Shown piece after piece: positions 9,074-18,109 of a stretch of 64,000 nt of DNA. How positions within the stretch are numbered: position 1 is the first letter of the stretch; each line of letters starts with the position of its first letter. The position numbers and the translations under genes were made by a program. The notes beneath the pieces were generated by a model. The model did no database searches and was not told the origin of the DNA. It worked only from the letters and a program-made list of their open reading frames with translations. This DNA is from Kitasatospora sp. GAS204B. GTDB taxonomy: Bacteria > Actinomycetota > Actinomycetes > Streptomycetales > Streptomycetaceae. The stretch is from NCBI RefSeq assembly GCF_029892155.1, contig NZ_JARZAG010000006.1, positions 248,001 to 312,000 on the forward strand, in the 5' to 3' direction.

Positions 9074-9093
9074 TGCGCGAACATGATCGAAAC
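9074..9093. promoter_or_regulatory. Putative ROK operator before the sugar importer
   Basis: TGCGCGAACATGATCGAAAC contains the dyad CGAaCATGaTCG and resembles 7613-7632 in the fucosidase promoter. It lies 36 bases before the GTG start of the binding-protein gene and in the divergent promoter region of the ROK gene, as expected of a repressor site. Confidence 0.45.
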
Positions 9094-9129
9094 TGTGCTG
9101 TTCCACCCATGAAACTCCAGGAGACGTAC

Positions 9130-10449
9130 GTGAAGCCGAGATCCCACTCCCTGGCCGCCGCAACCGTGGTCCTCGCGGCTGCGATGCTGGCCGCCGGCTG
9201 CTCCTCCAGCGGCTCCGGTTCGAAGGGCGAGGCCGGCTCGTCCAGTGGCGTGGTGAAGCTGGACTTCTGGGGCTGGGCGCCGGGTTACGACCAGTCAGTG
9301 GCCCTGTTCAACCAGAGCCACCCGAACATCCAGGTCACCTTCGACAAGACCGCCTCCGGCTCCAAGGGCGGCTACACGAAGATGCTCACCGCCGCCAAGG
9401 CCGGCAACGCCCCCTGCCTGGCACAGGTCGGCTACGAGACGCTGCCCAGCTTCGCCGCCGCCGGCGCGCTCACCGACGTCGGCAAGTACGCCACCGACGC
9501 CAAGGGGCAGTTCGCCGACTGGACCTGGAAGCAGGTCACGATCGGCGGTCAGACCTACGGCATCCCGGTCGACACCGCACCGATGGCGCTGATGTACCGC
9601 AAGGACCTGTTCGCCAAGTACGGCATCACCACGCCGCCGGCCACCTGGGACGAGTACGCGGCCGACGCCGCGAAGGTGCACGCCGCCGACCCCACCGTCT
9701 ACCTGGGCGACCTCGGCAACGACGCCTACAACTACGCAGGCCTGGCCTGGCAGGCCGGCGCGGGCTGGTTCGGCACCGCCGGCGACCAGTGGCAGGTGAG
9801 CATCAACAATGCCGCGAACCAGAAGGTGGCCGGCTTCTGGCAGGGCCTGCTGGACAAGAAGTTGCTGAAGACCGATCCGAGCTACGACCCCTCGCTCTAC
9901 AGCGACATGGCGAGCGGCAAGGTGCTCTCCGACGTCAACGCGGTCTGGGACGCGCCGATCATCGCCAGCAGCGTCAAGGACGGCGCGGGCCAGTGGGCCG
10001 TCGCGCCGATGCCGGTCTGGGACGCCGCCAACCCGGTGTACGGCAACGACGGCGGCTCGGCCACCGCGGTGCTCAAGGGCTGCGGCCACGCCAAGGAGGC
10101 CACCGAGTTCGCCACCTGGATGAGCACCGACGCGGACAGCGTCAGCAACCTGATCAAGGTCACCGGGATCTACCCCGCCGCCACCTCGGGTCTGGCCAAC
10201 CCGACGCTCGCCGCGCCGGACGCCTTCTACGGCGGCCAGACCATCTTCGACGTGTTCAAGGCCGAGACCGCCCACATCAACACCGACTGGCAGTGGGGCC
10301 CGACCATGACCCAGACCTCGACCGACCTCGGTGACGGTCTCGGCCAGGCCGGGACCGGCGGCACCACGCTGACCGCCATGCTCGCCACCGTGCAGAGCAA
10401 GACGGTGGCCGGGATGAAGCAGCAGGGACTGAGCGTGGCGGGCGGCTGA
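9130..10449 (+). CDS. Sugar ABC transporter substrate-binding lipoprotein
   Basis: This 439-aa family-1 extracellular solute-binding protein captures a sugar or oligosaccharide outside the membrane for the two permeases that follow. The GTG at 9130 is chosen because AGGAG lies 6 nt before it. It yields a compact lipoprotein signal ending in the lipobox LAAGC, with Cys24 as the lipidated residue. An upstream ATG at 9109 has no such site. LDFWGWAPGYDQSVALFNQSHP and YGIPVDTAPMALMYRKDLFAKYGI are typical of this family. The operon continues with permease, permease and a putative glycosidase. A candidate ROK operator lies just upstream. Confidence 0.93.
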   Translation: MKPRSHSLAAATVVLAAAMLAAGCSSSGSGSKGEAGSSSGVVKLDFWGWAPGYDQSVALFNQSHPNIQVTFDKTASGSKGGYTKMLTAAKAGNAPCLAQVGYETLPSFAAAGALTDVGKYATDAKGQFADWTWKQVTIGGQTYGIPVDTAPMALMYRKDLFAKYGITTPPATWDEYAADAAKVHAADPTVYLGDLGNDAYNYAGLAWQAGAGWFGTAGDQWQVSINNAANQKVAGFWQGLLDKKLLKTDPSYDPSLYSDMASGKVLSDVNAVWDAPIIASSVKDGAGQWAVAPMPVWDAANPVYGNDGGSATAVLKGCGHAKEATEFATWMSTDADSVSNLIKVTGIYPAATSGLANPTLAAPDAFYGGQTIFDVFKAETAHINTDWQWGPTMTQTSTDLGDGLGQAGTGGTTLTAMLATVQSKTVAGMKQQGLSVAGG

Positions 10450-10529
10450 CCTGCCGTCAACCGGCCCGCCGTCAACCGCCGCCGCACCGCGCCCACCCGC
10501 GCGTTCGAGCACCGAAAGGCAACCCACGC

Positions 10530-11477
10530 ATGACCACCGCTCTCCGGGGGCGAGCAGCCGACAGGAGCAGGGCCGCCGGCCTCGCCCGCCCCGGTCGCCG
10601 CCGGCGCGGGCGTCCCGTCGCCCTCTTCCTCGCCCCGTTCCTGGTGCCGTTCGCGGCGTTCTACCTGGCCCCGATCGGCTACACGCTCTACCAGAGCCTG
10701 TTCCGGATGCACCGCTCCGGCCTCGGCCTGACCGCACCCACCCAGGTCTTCGCCGGGCTGTCCAACTACGCCACCGCGCTGGGCGACGCGGACTTCCGCG
10801 GCTCGCTGCTGCGGGTCCTGCTGATCGGGCTCGTGCAGGTGCCGCTGATGCTGCTGATCGCGCTCGGTCTGGCCCTGCTGCTGGACGCCAAGTCCACGCT
10901 CTTCAAGCGGTTCTTCCGGCTGGCCTTCTTCCTGCCGTACGCGCTGCCCGGTGTGGTCGGCGCCATCATGTGGTCGTACCTGGTCGCCCCTGGACTGAGC
11001 CCGATCAGCGCCGCCGCCCGGCACCTGGGCCTGCACCTCGACCTGACCTCGAACGCCATGCTGGCCCCCACCATCGGCAACATGCTGACCTGGGGCTGGA
11101 CCGGCTACAACATGCTGATCATCTACTCCGCGCTGCAGGCGATCCCCGCCGAACTCAGCGAGGCGGCCACCATGGACGGCTGCTCGGCCTTCGGCATCGC
11201 CTGGCGGATCAAGGTACCGCTGGTGCGGCCGGCACTGGTGTTGACCACGGTGTTCTCGATCATCGGCACCGCCCAGCTCTACAACGAGCCGGCCATCCTG
11301 CACAACGTCGCCCCCAACCTGTCGAGCACCTACACCCCCATCTACGCCGCCTACGACGCCGTGAACGCCAACAACTTCAACGCCGCCGCCGCCGAATCGG
11401 TGATCCTCGCGCTGCTCGCCTTCGTGCTCTCCTTCGGCTTCCTCAAGCTGGTCCAGCGCAAGGGGGCGGCCCTGTGA
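10530..11477 (+). CDS. Sugar ABC transporter permease (MalF/LacF type)
   Basis: This 315-aa inner-membrane subunit has six predicted hydrophobic segments after a basic N-terminus. Its EAA loop is EAATMDGCSAFGIAWRIKVPL, the contact with the ATPase. GAAAGG lies 10 bases before the ATG. The stop codon overlaps the next permease start (GTGA at 11474-11477), indicating translational coupling. No ATP-binding subunit is encoded nearby. Streptomycetes commonly energise such importers with a shared ATPase (MsiK), and that is assumed here. Confidence 0.93.
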   Translation: MTTALRGRAADRSRAAGLARPGRRRRGRPVALFLAPFLVPFAAFYLAPIGYTLYQSLFRMHRSGLGLTAPTQVFAGLSNYATALGDADFRGSLLRVLLIGLVQVPLMLLIALGLALLLDAKSTLFKRFFRLAFFLPYALPGVVGAIMWSYLVAPGLSPISAAARHLGLHLDLTSNAMLAPTIGNMLTWGWTGYNMLIIYSALQAIPAELSEAATMDGCSAFGIAWRIKVPLVRPALVLTTVFSIIGTAQLYNEPAILHNVAPNLSSTYTPIYAAYDAVNANNFNAAAAESVILALLAFVLSFGFLKLVQRKGAAL

Positions 11478-12322
11478 CTGTCCGTCAATCGCTCTCGCGC
11501 TGGCTGGTCCTCGGCGTGCTGCTGGTCACCTCGGTGTACTTCCTGGCGCCCGTCTGGTGGTTGCTGGTCTCCTCCACCAAGACCAACGCCGACCTGTTCA
11601 GCGGCAACGGCTTCTGGTTCGCCCGCTTCGCGCTCTTCGACAACGTCCACCAGGTCTTCGCCCAACAGGGCGGCATCTACTGGCAGTGGCTCGCCAACAG
11701 CGCGCTCTACGCCGTCGGCGGCGCCGCCGTCAGCACCCTGATCGCCGCGCTCGCCGGCTACACGCTGGCCAAGTACCGGTTCCGTGGTCGGGAGTTCACC
11801 TTCAACTCGGTCCTCGCCGCGGTGCTGGTCCCGCAGCCGCTGCTCGCCGTCCCGCTCTACCTGATGTTCTCCGGCGTCCACCTGGTCAACACCTACTGGG
11901 CGGTGCTGCTGCCCAGCATGGTCAGCCCGTTCGGCGTCTACCTGGCCCGGATCTACGCCGGCTCCTCGGTGCCCGACGAGCTCATCGAGGCCGGACGGAT
12001 CGACGGCGCCGGCGAGTTCCGGATCTTCGCCACCATCGCGCTGCGGGTGATGTCGCCGGCCCTGGTGACCATCTTCCTCTTCCAGTTCGTCGCGATCTGG
12101 ACCAACTACCTGTTGCCGGTGCTGATGCTGGCCAACGACCGGCTCCAGCCGGTCACCGTCGGCATCGTCGGGTGGCAGGCTCAGCGCGGCATCGGCCCCA
12201 GTGCCGTCCCCTTCAATATCGTGATCACCGCGGCCGCGATCTCCGCGATCCCGCTGGTGATCCTCTTCCTGTCCCTGCAACGCTTCTGGCGCGCCGGTCT
12301 GGTCGCCGGCAGCACCAAGTGA
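11474..12322 (+). CDS. Sugar ABC transporter permease (MalG/LacG type)
   Basis: The second permease, of 282 aa, starts at the GTG that overlaps the first permease stop by 4 nt. It begins with a membrane segment (LVLGVLLVTSVYFLAPVWWL) and carries the EAA-type loop IEAGRIDGAGEFRIFATIAL. It should form the heterodimeric pore with the preceding gene product. Its stop codon lies inside the GAGGAG ribosome binding site of the following putative glycosidase, so all four proteins are probably made together. Confidence 0.93.
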   Translation: MTVRQSLSRWLVLGVLLVTSVYFLAPVWWLLVSSTKTNADLFSGNGFWFARFALFDNVHQVFAQQGGIYWQWLANSALYAVGGAAVSTLIAALAGYTLAKYRFRGREFTFNSVLAAVLVPQPLLAVPLYLMFSGVHLVNTYWAVLLPSMVSPFGVYLARIYAGSSVPDELIEAGRIDGAGEFRIFATIALRVMSPALVTIFLFQFVAIWTNYLLPVLMLANDRLQPVTVGIVGWQAQRGIGPSAVPFNIVITAAAISAIPLVILFLSLQRFWRAGLVAGSTK

Positions 12323-12333
12323 GGAGTCCCCGC

Positions 12334-14343
12334 GTGTCCGCGAGGTACCACCTGCGCTTCCAGCTCCACCCCGGACCGGAAGCCGCCCAGCAGGCCGTGG
12401 AGTTGGCGAAGTTCTGCGGGGAGGCCGGGGTCGACGAGGTGGTGTTGCTGCTCGGGGCCGAGGAGTTCCACACCGGCCACCCGGCCGGCCGGGCCGAGGA
12501 CCTGGCCCTGGGGACCGCGGCCACCGCGACGACGATCCTGCGCGAGGCCGGCCTGTCGGTCAGCCTGAACCCCTGGGTCACCGCCGGCCACGCCGACCGC
12601 GGCCGCACCGACACCCTCGGGTTCGCCCCGATGGTCGACCCCGAGGGACGAGCGGCCACCGCCCAGGCCTCGTTCGCCTGCCCGCGCTGGCGCGCCTGGC
12701 TGGCCGCCCACTACGCCCGGTTCGCCGCCCTGGACCTGCGGGTGCTCTGGCTGGAGGACGACTTCCGCTACCACAACCACGCCCCGCTGCACTGGGGCGG
12801 CGGCTTCGAGACGTTGATGCTGGACCGGTTCGCGGCGCTGGCCGGCGAAGCGGTCACCCGCGAGCGACTGGTGGCCGCCGTCACCGCGCCCGGGGAACCG
12901 CACCCCTGGCGTTCCGTACTGCAACAAGTCTGGCGCACCGCACAGTTGGAGGCCGCCGAGCAGGTCGCGAAGGCGGTCCGCGAGCAGTCCGGCGGCCGCG
13001 TCCAGCTCGGCCTGATGAGCTCCGAACTCGGCGTCCACTCGGTGGAGGGCCGGGACTGGCCGGCCCTGTTCGAGGCGTTGAGCATCAACGGCAAGGTCGC
13101 CCACCGCCCGCACTTCGCCCGCTACAGCGACGCACCCGGACGCGAACTCAGCTTCTCGCTCTGGATGCTGGAAGCCCAGCGGTCGCTGCGACCGGCCCAC
13201 GTGACCAGCGAGCCCGAGATCGAGAACTGGCCGCACACCAGCTGGTCCAAGTCCGACACCCAGACCTGGTCCGAGCTGGTCGCCGCCCAACTCGCCGGCT
13301 CCGACGCGATGTTCCTCAACGTCCATCCGATGCAGTCCGGCCGGGCCCAGCGCTTCCCACAGGTCGCCGACCTGCTGCGCCGCTCCCGCCCCGCACTCGA
13401 CTGGGTCGCCCAGCGCCGGCCGCGCGCGCTGCGCAGCCACGGCGTCGGCGTGCCGATGCCGCAGCACGCGGCCGCCCGGGTACACGTCCGGGCCGGCGGC
13501 GAGCTCGGCGACCTCGGCGAGCTGGCCGCCGATGCCGCCCCCACCGCCGACCACCTGCTGCGCTACGGCGTCCCGATCACCGCGGGTGACGCTCCCGTGC
13601 AGGCGGTCTTCGGTCAACTGGCCTGGGCCTTCGGGGACGTCGAGGTCGAACGGATGCTCGCCGGCGGGCTGCTGCTGGACGGCTCGGCCGCCGAGGTGCT
13701 CACCCGGCGCGGCTTCGGCCACCTGCTCGGGATCGACCGCTGTGCACTCGTCGAGCGCGAGAGCGCCGACCGGGTGCGGCCGTACGCCCTGGAGCTGGTG
13801 CGATCGGACGACGTGTACCTGAGCGTCAACGTCCAGCCCGCGATGGCCCGCATGGAGCTCGCTCCCGGGACCGAGACCTGGACCACGATCCTGACTCCCG
13901 ATCAGCAGCGGTGGGGCCCTGGCAGGTTCGTCTTCCGCAATGAACTCGGCGGCCGGGTCGCCGTGTTGGCCGCGACCGCGCCGGCTCAGCTGCCCTACGA
14001 CGACGACGGCCAGCGCCTGTTGCACGCCATGGTCCGCTTCCTCGAGGGCGATCACCCCACCCTGCCGCTGGTCAGCGGCGGCCCCCACCTGCTCCCGCAC
14101 CTGTCCCACTCCGAGCGCGGCTGGCTGCTCGCCGTGGCCAACGGCAGCGCCGACCCCGCCCGCCCGCGGATCGCCCTGCCGGCCACCCCCGCGGCCTCCG
14201 GCGCGACCCTGCTGGCCCCGCTCGCCCCACCGACCTCGGCCCGGTTCACCGTGCACCACCACGGGCTGAGCCAACTGCCGGTCGGTCTCAGTCTCGACCA
14301 GGACCTGCCGCACCGCGGCTGGCTGGTCGTGGACTGGCACTGA
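12334..14343 (+). CDS. Putative clan GH-A glycoside hydrolase, GH42-like layout, family unassigned
   Basis: The product is 669 aa, with a GTG start 7 nt after GAGGAG and no signal peptide, so it is intracellular. The first ~370 residues look like a TIM barrel. Candidate catalytic acids are E141 in LWLEDDFR (strand-4 position) and E293, E295 or E297 in TSEPEIENW (strand-7 position). Residues about 405-460 resemble the class-I glutamine-amidotransferase-like trimerisation domain of GH42 enzymes (MLAGGLLLDGSAAEVL, then RGFGHLLGI). A beta-sandwich tail follows. Directly behind an importer, it probably cleaves the imported oligosaccharide. The residue assignments come from pattern alone, and I could not place it in a known GH family. 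Confidence 0.6.
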   Translation: MSARYHLRFQLHPGPEAAQQAVELAKFCGEAGVDEVVLLLGAEEFHTGHPAGRAEDLALGTAATATTILREAGLSVSLNPWVTAGHADRGRTDTLGFAPMVDPEGRAATAQASFACPRWRAWLAAHYARFAALDLRVLWLEDDFRYHNHAPLHWGGGFETLMLDRFAALAGEAVTRERLVAAVTAPGEPHPWRSVLQQVWRTAQLEAAEQVAKAVREQSGGRVQLGLMSSELGVHSVEGRDWPALFEALSINGKVAHRPHFARYSDAPGRELSFSLWMLEAQRSLRPAHVTSEPEIENWPHTSWSKSDTQTWSELVAAQLAGSDAMFLNVHPMQSGRAQRFPQVADLLRRSRPALDWVAQRRPRALRSHGVGVPMPQHAAARVHVRAGGELGDLGELAADAAPTADHLLRYGVPITAGDAPVQAVFGQLAWAFGDVEVERMLAGGLLLDGSAAEVLTRRGFGHLLGIDRCALVERESADRVRPYALELVRSDDVYLSVNVQPAMARMELAPGTETWTTILTPDQQRWGPGRFVFRNELGGRVAVLAATAPAQLPYDDDGQRLLHAMVRFLEGDHPTLPLVSGGPHLLPHLSHSERGWLLAVANGSADPARPRIALPATPAASGATLLAPLAPPTSARFTVHHHGLSQLPVGLSLDQDLPHRGWLVVDWH

Positions 14344-14410
14344 CCCCACTCCGGCACTGACTCCACCGAATCCCCCAACGGTGTGCCCCCCGGCACAGCA
14401 AGGAGAATCC

Positions 14411-16882
14411 GTGTTCCCCCGCATCCGCGGCCCCGTGGTCGCGACCCTCACCAGCGCGGCCCTGTGCCTCGCCGGGCTGGCGGCCACCCCCTCGGCCGCC
14501 AGCCCGTCCGCCGGCGCCCCCAGCACGGGACATACCGTCACCACCGGTACCCCCGTGCCGTTCGGCAACATCTCCGACAGCCCCGCCGCGCCGTTCGTCG
14601 ACAAGGACGGCACCTTCCACTACCAGGAGTCCGACGCCCTCTACGGCGCCACCGACAACCGCTCCTGGGGCTTCTTCACCGGCACCGACTTCGACTCCGC
14701 CACCTCGGACAGCGGCCTGGACAACGCGGTCAACCCCGCCAACGCCGACGACAAGAACAACGACACCACCTGGCGCTGCAACAACAGCCCCACCGGCCTG
14801 AGCGCGACCTACTCGGTGGGCAACACCAGCTACGCCCAGAAGAACTACTGCGACCTGGTCGGCACCTGGGTCGACCCCGACACCGGCGACTGGTACGGCC
14901 TGGTGCACAACGAGTTCACCCCGGCGCCGTTCAACGACGGCCTGCACTACGACGCCATCGACTACGCGGTCTCCACCGACCAGGGCCACACCTGGACCAT
15001 CAAGGACCACGCCATCACCTCGCCGTACAGCACCCAGCGCGGCGACACCACCCAGTTCCCCGGCCAGACGTACTACTACGGCGACGGCGACCAGCGGCTC
15101 TTCGTCGACACCGCCTCCGGCTACTTCTACGTCTATTACGGCTCGCGGGTCATCGACAAGAGCGGCGGCTGGAAGGCCTTCTACGAGCACGTGGCGCGTG
15201 CGCCGATCGCCTCGAAGATGGCGCCCGACTCCTGGCAGAAGTGGTACGACGGCTCCTGGTCCCAGCCCGGTCAGGGTGGGAAGGAGAGCAACCTGGTGCC
15301 CGTCGACGCGACCAACTCCACCGGCTACACCCCGCCCGCCAACGAGTACGACCCGGCCAACACCGGGACCGCCGAACAGCAGATCGCGGCCGGCCAGATG
15401 CCCGCCACCTCACCGCTGTTCGTCATGGACGTCACCTACGACGCCTACCTGGGCCTGTACATCGGCGAGCCGCAGGGGGTCGACCAGAGCGGATCGGCAC
15501 CGCAGCAGTTCTACGCCACCGCCGACCTCACCAGCCAGAAGTGGACGCTGCTCGGCGACACCGGCGGCTACCACACCGCCTCCTGGTACCGCTGGTTCCT
15601 GGACGGCGCCAACAAGACCGACAACACCGTCGTCGGCAAGACCTTCCGCTCCTACTGCGCCTGGTCCTGCGCCAACGGCGCCAACGGCGAGTACACCGAC
15701 GTCACCATCGACTCCCCGTCCCCGGCCACGCCGGTGGACACGGGCAAGACCTACCGGATCGCCAACGCGAGCGGCCGGGTCCTCGCCCAGGCCACCGGCG
15801 GTTCCGGTGCCACCTCGCTGGCCGCGCCCACCGGATCGGCGCTGGAGGGCTGGAACTTCGTCGCGAACGGCGACGGCTCCTACCGGGTCGTCAACTCCGG
15901 TACCCACAAGCTGCTCGGCGTCGACTCCGCCCACACCGCAGGGCGCGCCTGGGGCGCCAAGCCGACGGTGGCGGCGGCTGGTTCGGGTGGCCCGTCGGTG
16001 GGCCAGCAGTGGTTCCTGGTGCCCAGCAGCTCGACGGCCGGCGGCTTCCGCCTGGTCAACCGGTACAGCGGCCTCGTGCTCGGACTCTCCTCGGACGGCA
16101 GCCGCCTCGCCGAGACCGCTCCCACCCGCAGCTGGACCGACACCACGGGCAGCGCGGTCGGCGGCGCCCGCACGGCCGCCGAGCAGACCCTGACGTTCAC
16201 CCCGCTCGGCTCGGCGGCCGAGACCGTCACGGTGGCCGACCCGGGCAACCAGTCCAGCAAGGCCGGCACCGCGCTCTCGCTCCAGCTGACCGGCACCGAC
16301 TCCGCCGGCAAGGCGCTCACCTTCAGCGCGAGCAAGCTCCCGGCGGGCCTGTCGATCAGCCCCGCCGGCCTGGTCTCCGGCACACCCACCACGGCCGGGA
16401 CGACGCAGGTCACGGTCACTGCCTCCTCGGGCACCGCCTCCTCCTCGGTCACCTTCACCTGGTCGGTCACCGCCGCCCTGACCGGCACGCACACGCTGAC
16501 CATCTCGGGCGAGGCGCTGGACGACCCCAACCACTCCGTCACCGCCGGCACCCAACTCATCACCTGGGCCGCCAACGGCGGCAGCAACCAGAACTGGGTC
16601 TTCACCCAGCAGGCCGACGGCTCCTACCAGATCAGCAACGGCCAGTCGAACCTCTGCATGGACGTCAGCGGCGGCTCCACCGCCGCGGGCGCCCAGGTGA
16701 TCCAGTGGACCTGCACCGGTGGCAGCAACCAGCGCTGGACGGTGACCGCCGTGAGCGGCGGCTACACCGTCGTCTCCCGGAGCAGCGGTCTGCTGCTGAC
16801 CACCGCCGCCACCTCCGACGGCTCGCTGGTCACCCAGCAGGCCGACAGCGGCTCGGCGCTCCAGCACTGGACCATCAACTGA
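14411..16882 (+). CDS. Secreted beta-propeller protein with two ricin-type lectin domains
   Basis: This 823-aa protein is exported by a Sec signal (about 1-30) from a GTG start behind AGGAG; an upstream ATG at 14390 is out of favour. Residues about 40-445 carry propeller-like repeats such as VGTWVDPDTGDWYGLVHNEF and GYFYVYYGSRVIDK, reminiscent of GH43/GH117-type five-bladed folds. No catalytic triad could be fixed. Residues about 447-600 form a divergent RICIN domain and about 605-695 a putative Ig domain (LPAGLSISPAGLVSGTPTTAG). Residues about 700-823 form a clear RICIN domain with GAQVIQWTC-type repeats. It ends the importer operon or follows it by 67 nt. A glycan-binding or glycan-cleaving role on the same substrate is likely. 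Confidence 0.72.
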   Translation: MFPRIRGPVVATLTSAALCLAGLAATPSAASPSAGAPSTGHTVTTGTPVPFGNISDSPAAPFVDKDGTFHYQESDALYGATDNRSWGFFTGTDFDSATSDSGLDNAVNPANADDKNNDTTWRCNNSPTGLSATYSVGNTSYAQKNYCDLVGTWVDPDTGDWYGLVHNEFTPAPFNDGLHYDAIDYAVSTDQGHTWTIKDHAITSPYSTQRGDTTQFPGQTYYYGDGDQRLFVDTASGYFYVYYGSRVIDKSGGWKAFYEHVARAPIASKMAPDSWQKWYDGSWSQPGQGGKESNLVPVDATNSTGYTPPANEYDPANTGTAEQQIAAGQMPATSPLFVMDVTYDAYLGLYIGEPQGVDQSGSAPQQFYATADLTSQKWTLLGDTGGYHTASWYRWFLDGANKTDNTVVGKTFRSYCAWSCANGANGEYTDVTIDSPSPATPVDTGKTYRIANASGRVLAQATGGSGATSLAAPTGSALEGWNFVANGDGSYRVVNSGTHKLLGVDSAHTAGRAWGAKPTVAAAGSGGPSVGQQWFLVPSSSTAGGFRLVNRYSGLVLGLSSDGSRLAETAPTRSWTDTTGSAVGGARTAAEQTLTFTPLGSAAETVTVADPGNQSSKAGTALSLQLTGTDSAGKALTFSASKLPAGLSISPAGLVSGTPTTAGTTQVTVTASSGTASSSVTFTWSVTAALTGTHTLTISGEALDDPNHSVTAGTQLITWAANGGSNQNWVFTQQADGSYQISNGQSNLCMDVSGGSTAAGAQVIQWTCTGGSNQRWTVTAVSGGYTVVSRSSGLLLTTAATSDGSLVTQQADSGSALQHWTIN

Positions 16883-16912
16883 TCTGAGAAACGGTAGAGT
16901 TGAGCAGGCGAC

Positions 16913-16945
16913 GCACCCTGCCGGGAGTCACTCCCGGCGGGGTGC
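16913..16945. terminator. Bidirectional hairpin between convergent genes
   Basis: A 15-bp stem (16913-16927 with 16931-16945, one G-U wobble) encloses the 3-base loop TCA. The loop is also the reverse complement of the AraC gene stop codon. It lies 31 bases after the lectin-protein stop, so it can end both convergent transcripts. Confidence 0.7.
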
Positions 16946-17917
16946 GGGACCACCTGAGGTGCTGTCCGCCCGGGCGCTCGCCAGCCACTCGCGCGGTGTG
17001 ATGCCGTAGGCGGCTCGGAAGGCGCGGCTGAAATGGCTGGCACTCACGAACCCCCAGCGGCCCGCGACGGCCGCCACGGTCGCCGTCCCCGCCGCCGGGC
17101 GGGCCAGCTCGCGCCGGCACATGTCCAGGCGCTGGCGCTGGATCCAGCGCGCCACCGTGGCGTCCTCGTGCTGGAAGAGCTTGTGGAGGTAACGCACGGA
17201 CAGGTAGTGGGCGGCCGCGATCTGCTCCGGTGCCAGGTCGGGGTCGCCCAGGCGGCGCAGGATGTAGTCCTTGATCCGCGCCAGCGTGGCGAGGGCCGTC
17301 TCGGGCGCCTGCGGGATCGGCCGCCCACCGCGTTCGTGGGCGAGGACGGCCAGCAGGTCCAGCGCCGTGGTGGCGAGCCGGCCCGCGACGTGCGGGTCCA
17401 GCGAGCCCGCCGCTCGGGCCAGGCGCCCCAGATAGGCGGCCACCAGCGCGGCGGTGCCGCCGTTGGTCTCGAAGGCTGTCGCGGTGAGCTGCCGCAGTTC
17501 CTCGTCGGACACGCCGACAGCCGTTCGCGGCCAGTGGAAGGCCGTGAAGGCGAAGGGTTCCGGTAGCTCCTTGGCGAACGGGCGGCCGGCGTCGGAGACG
17601 GCGAAAGTCCCCGGCCGCAGCAGCACTTGGCGACCGTCCTGGGCGAGCCTGGCCGTACCGCGGTGCTGGAGGGCCAGCGTCACGCGGTCCCCGCCGCCCC
17701 GGGCGATCAGGCTGCTGCTGCGAACGACCCGCTGCGGACCGGCCTGGACCAGGGAGATCTGCACGGAGCCCAGGTGGTGACTGGTGATGCTCGCGGCGCA
17801 GGGCGTGCTTTCGAGCAGGGACACGTCCAGGGGAATGAAGGTGTGCGAGATCGCTTCGTGCCAGTACTCGGCGCGTTCGGAGACCGGTGTCGAGGCGGTG
17901 TCGAGCAGGACGGACAA
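16928..17917 (-). CDS. AraC-family transcriptional regulator (paralogue 1)
   Basis: The 329-aa regulator has an N-terminal AraC-binding-like ligand domain (about 10-185) and a C-terminal AraC double helix-turn-helix (about 220-325). The latter includes HYLSVRYLHKLFQHED and GFVSASHFSRAFRAAYGITPREW. The start codon is TTG with AGGAG 6 nt upstream; no ATG or GTG fits as well. It resembles the AraC genes at 19268 and 46117 in architecture and key motifs. Upstream is an esterase gene, with a palindromic terminator between them. The target genes are unknown; the adjacent esterase or the convergent lectin gene are candidates. Confidence 0.9.
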   Translation of the reverse strand: MSVLLDTASTPVSERAEYWHEAISHTFIPLDVSLLESTPCAASITSHHLGSVQISLVQAGPQRVVRSSSLIARGGGDRVTLALQHRGTARLAQDGRQVLLRPGTFAVSDAGRPFAKELPEPFAFTAFHWPRTAVGVSDEELRQLTATAFETNGGTAALVAAYLGRLARAAGSLDPHVAGRLATTALDLLAVLAHERGGRPIPQAPETALATLARIKDYILRRLGDPDLAPEQIAAAHYLSVRYLHKLFQHEDATVARWIQRQRLDMCRRELARPAAGTATVAAVAGRWGFVSASHFSRAFRAAYGITPREWLASARADSTSGGPAPRRE

Positions 17918-18047
17918 CGGGGGCTCCTACGAAGGCTGCTGGGGTTTCCGGACCAGGGCGCCCGTGACGTGGGTGCGGGGCGCGGGCACGGGTTCCGCGC
18001 CCGTGCGACTTCCCATCCCACCGGACCGGCGCGACCCCGACCAGGAA

Positions 18048-18091
18048 GAACAACAGGAGGTTTCGCCCGCGGGCGAAACCTCCTGTTGTTC
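18048..18091. terminator. Perfect 44-bp palindrome, probable terminator of the esterase gene
   Basis: The sequence from GAACAACAGGAGGTTTCGCC to its mirror end is identical to its own reverse complement over all 44 bases, with centre CCGCGG. It starts 18 bases beyond the esterase stop codon on the minus strand. It stands before the AraC gene leader, which fits a strong factor-independent terminator. Confidence 0.75.
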
Positions 18092-18109
18092 CTGCGGTGG
18101 ACCCGGATC

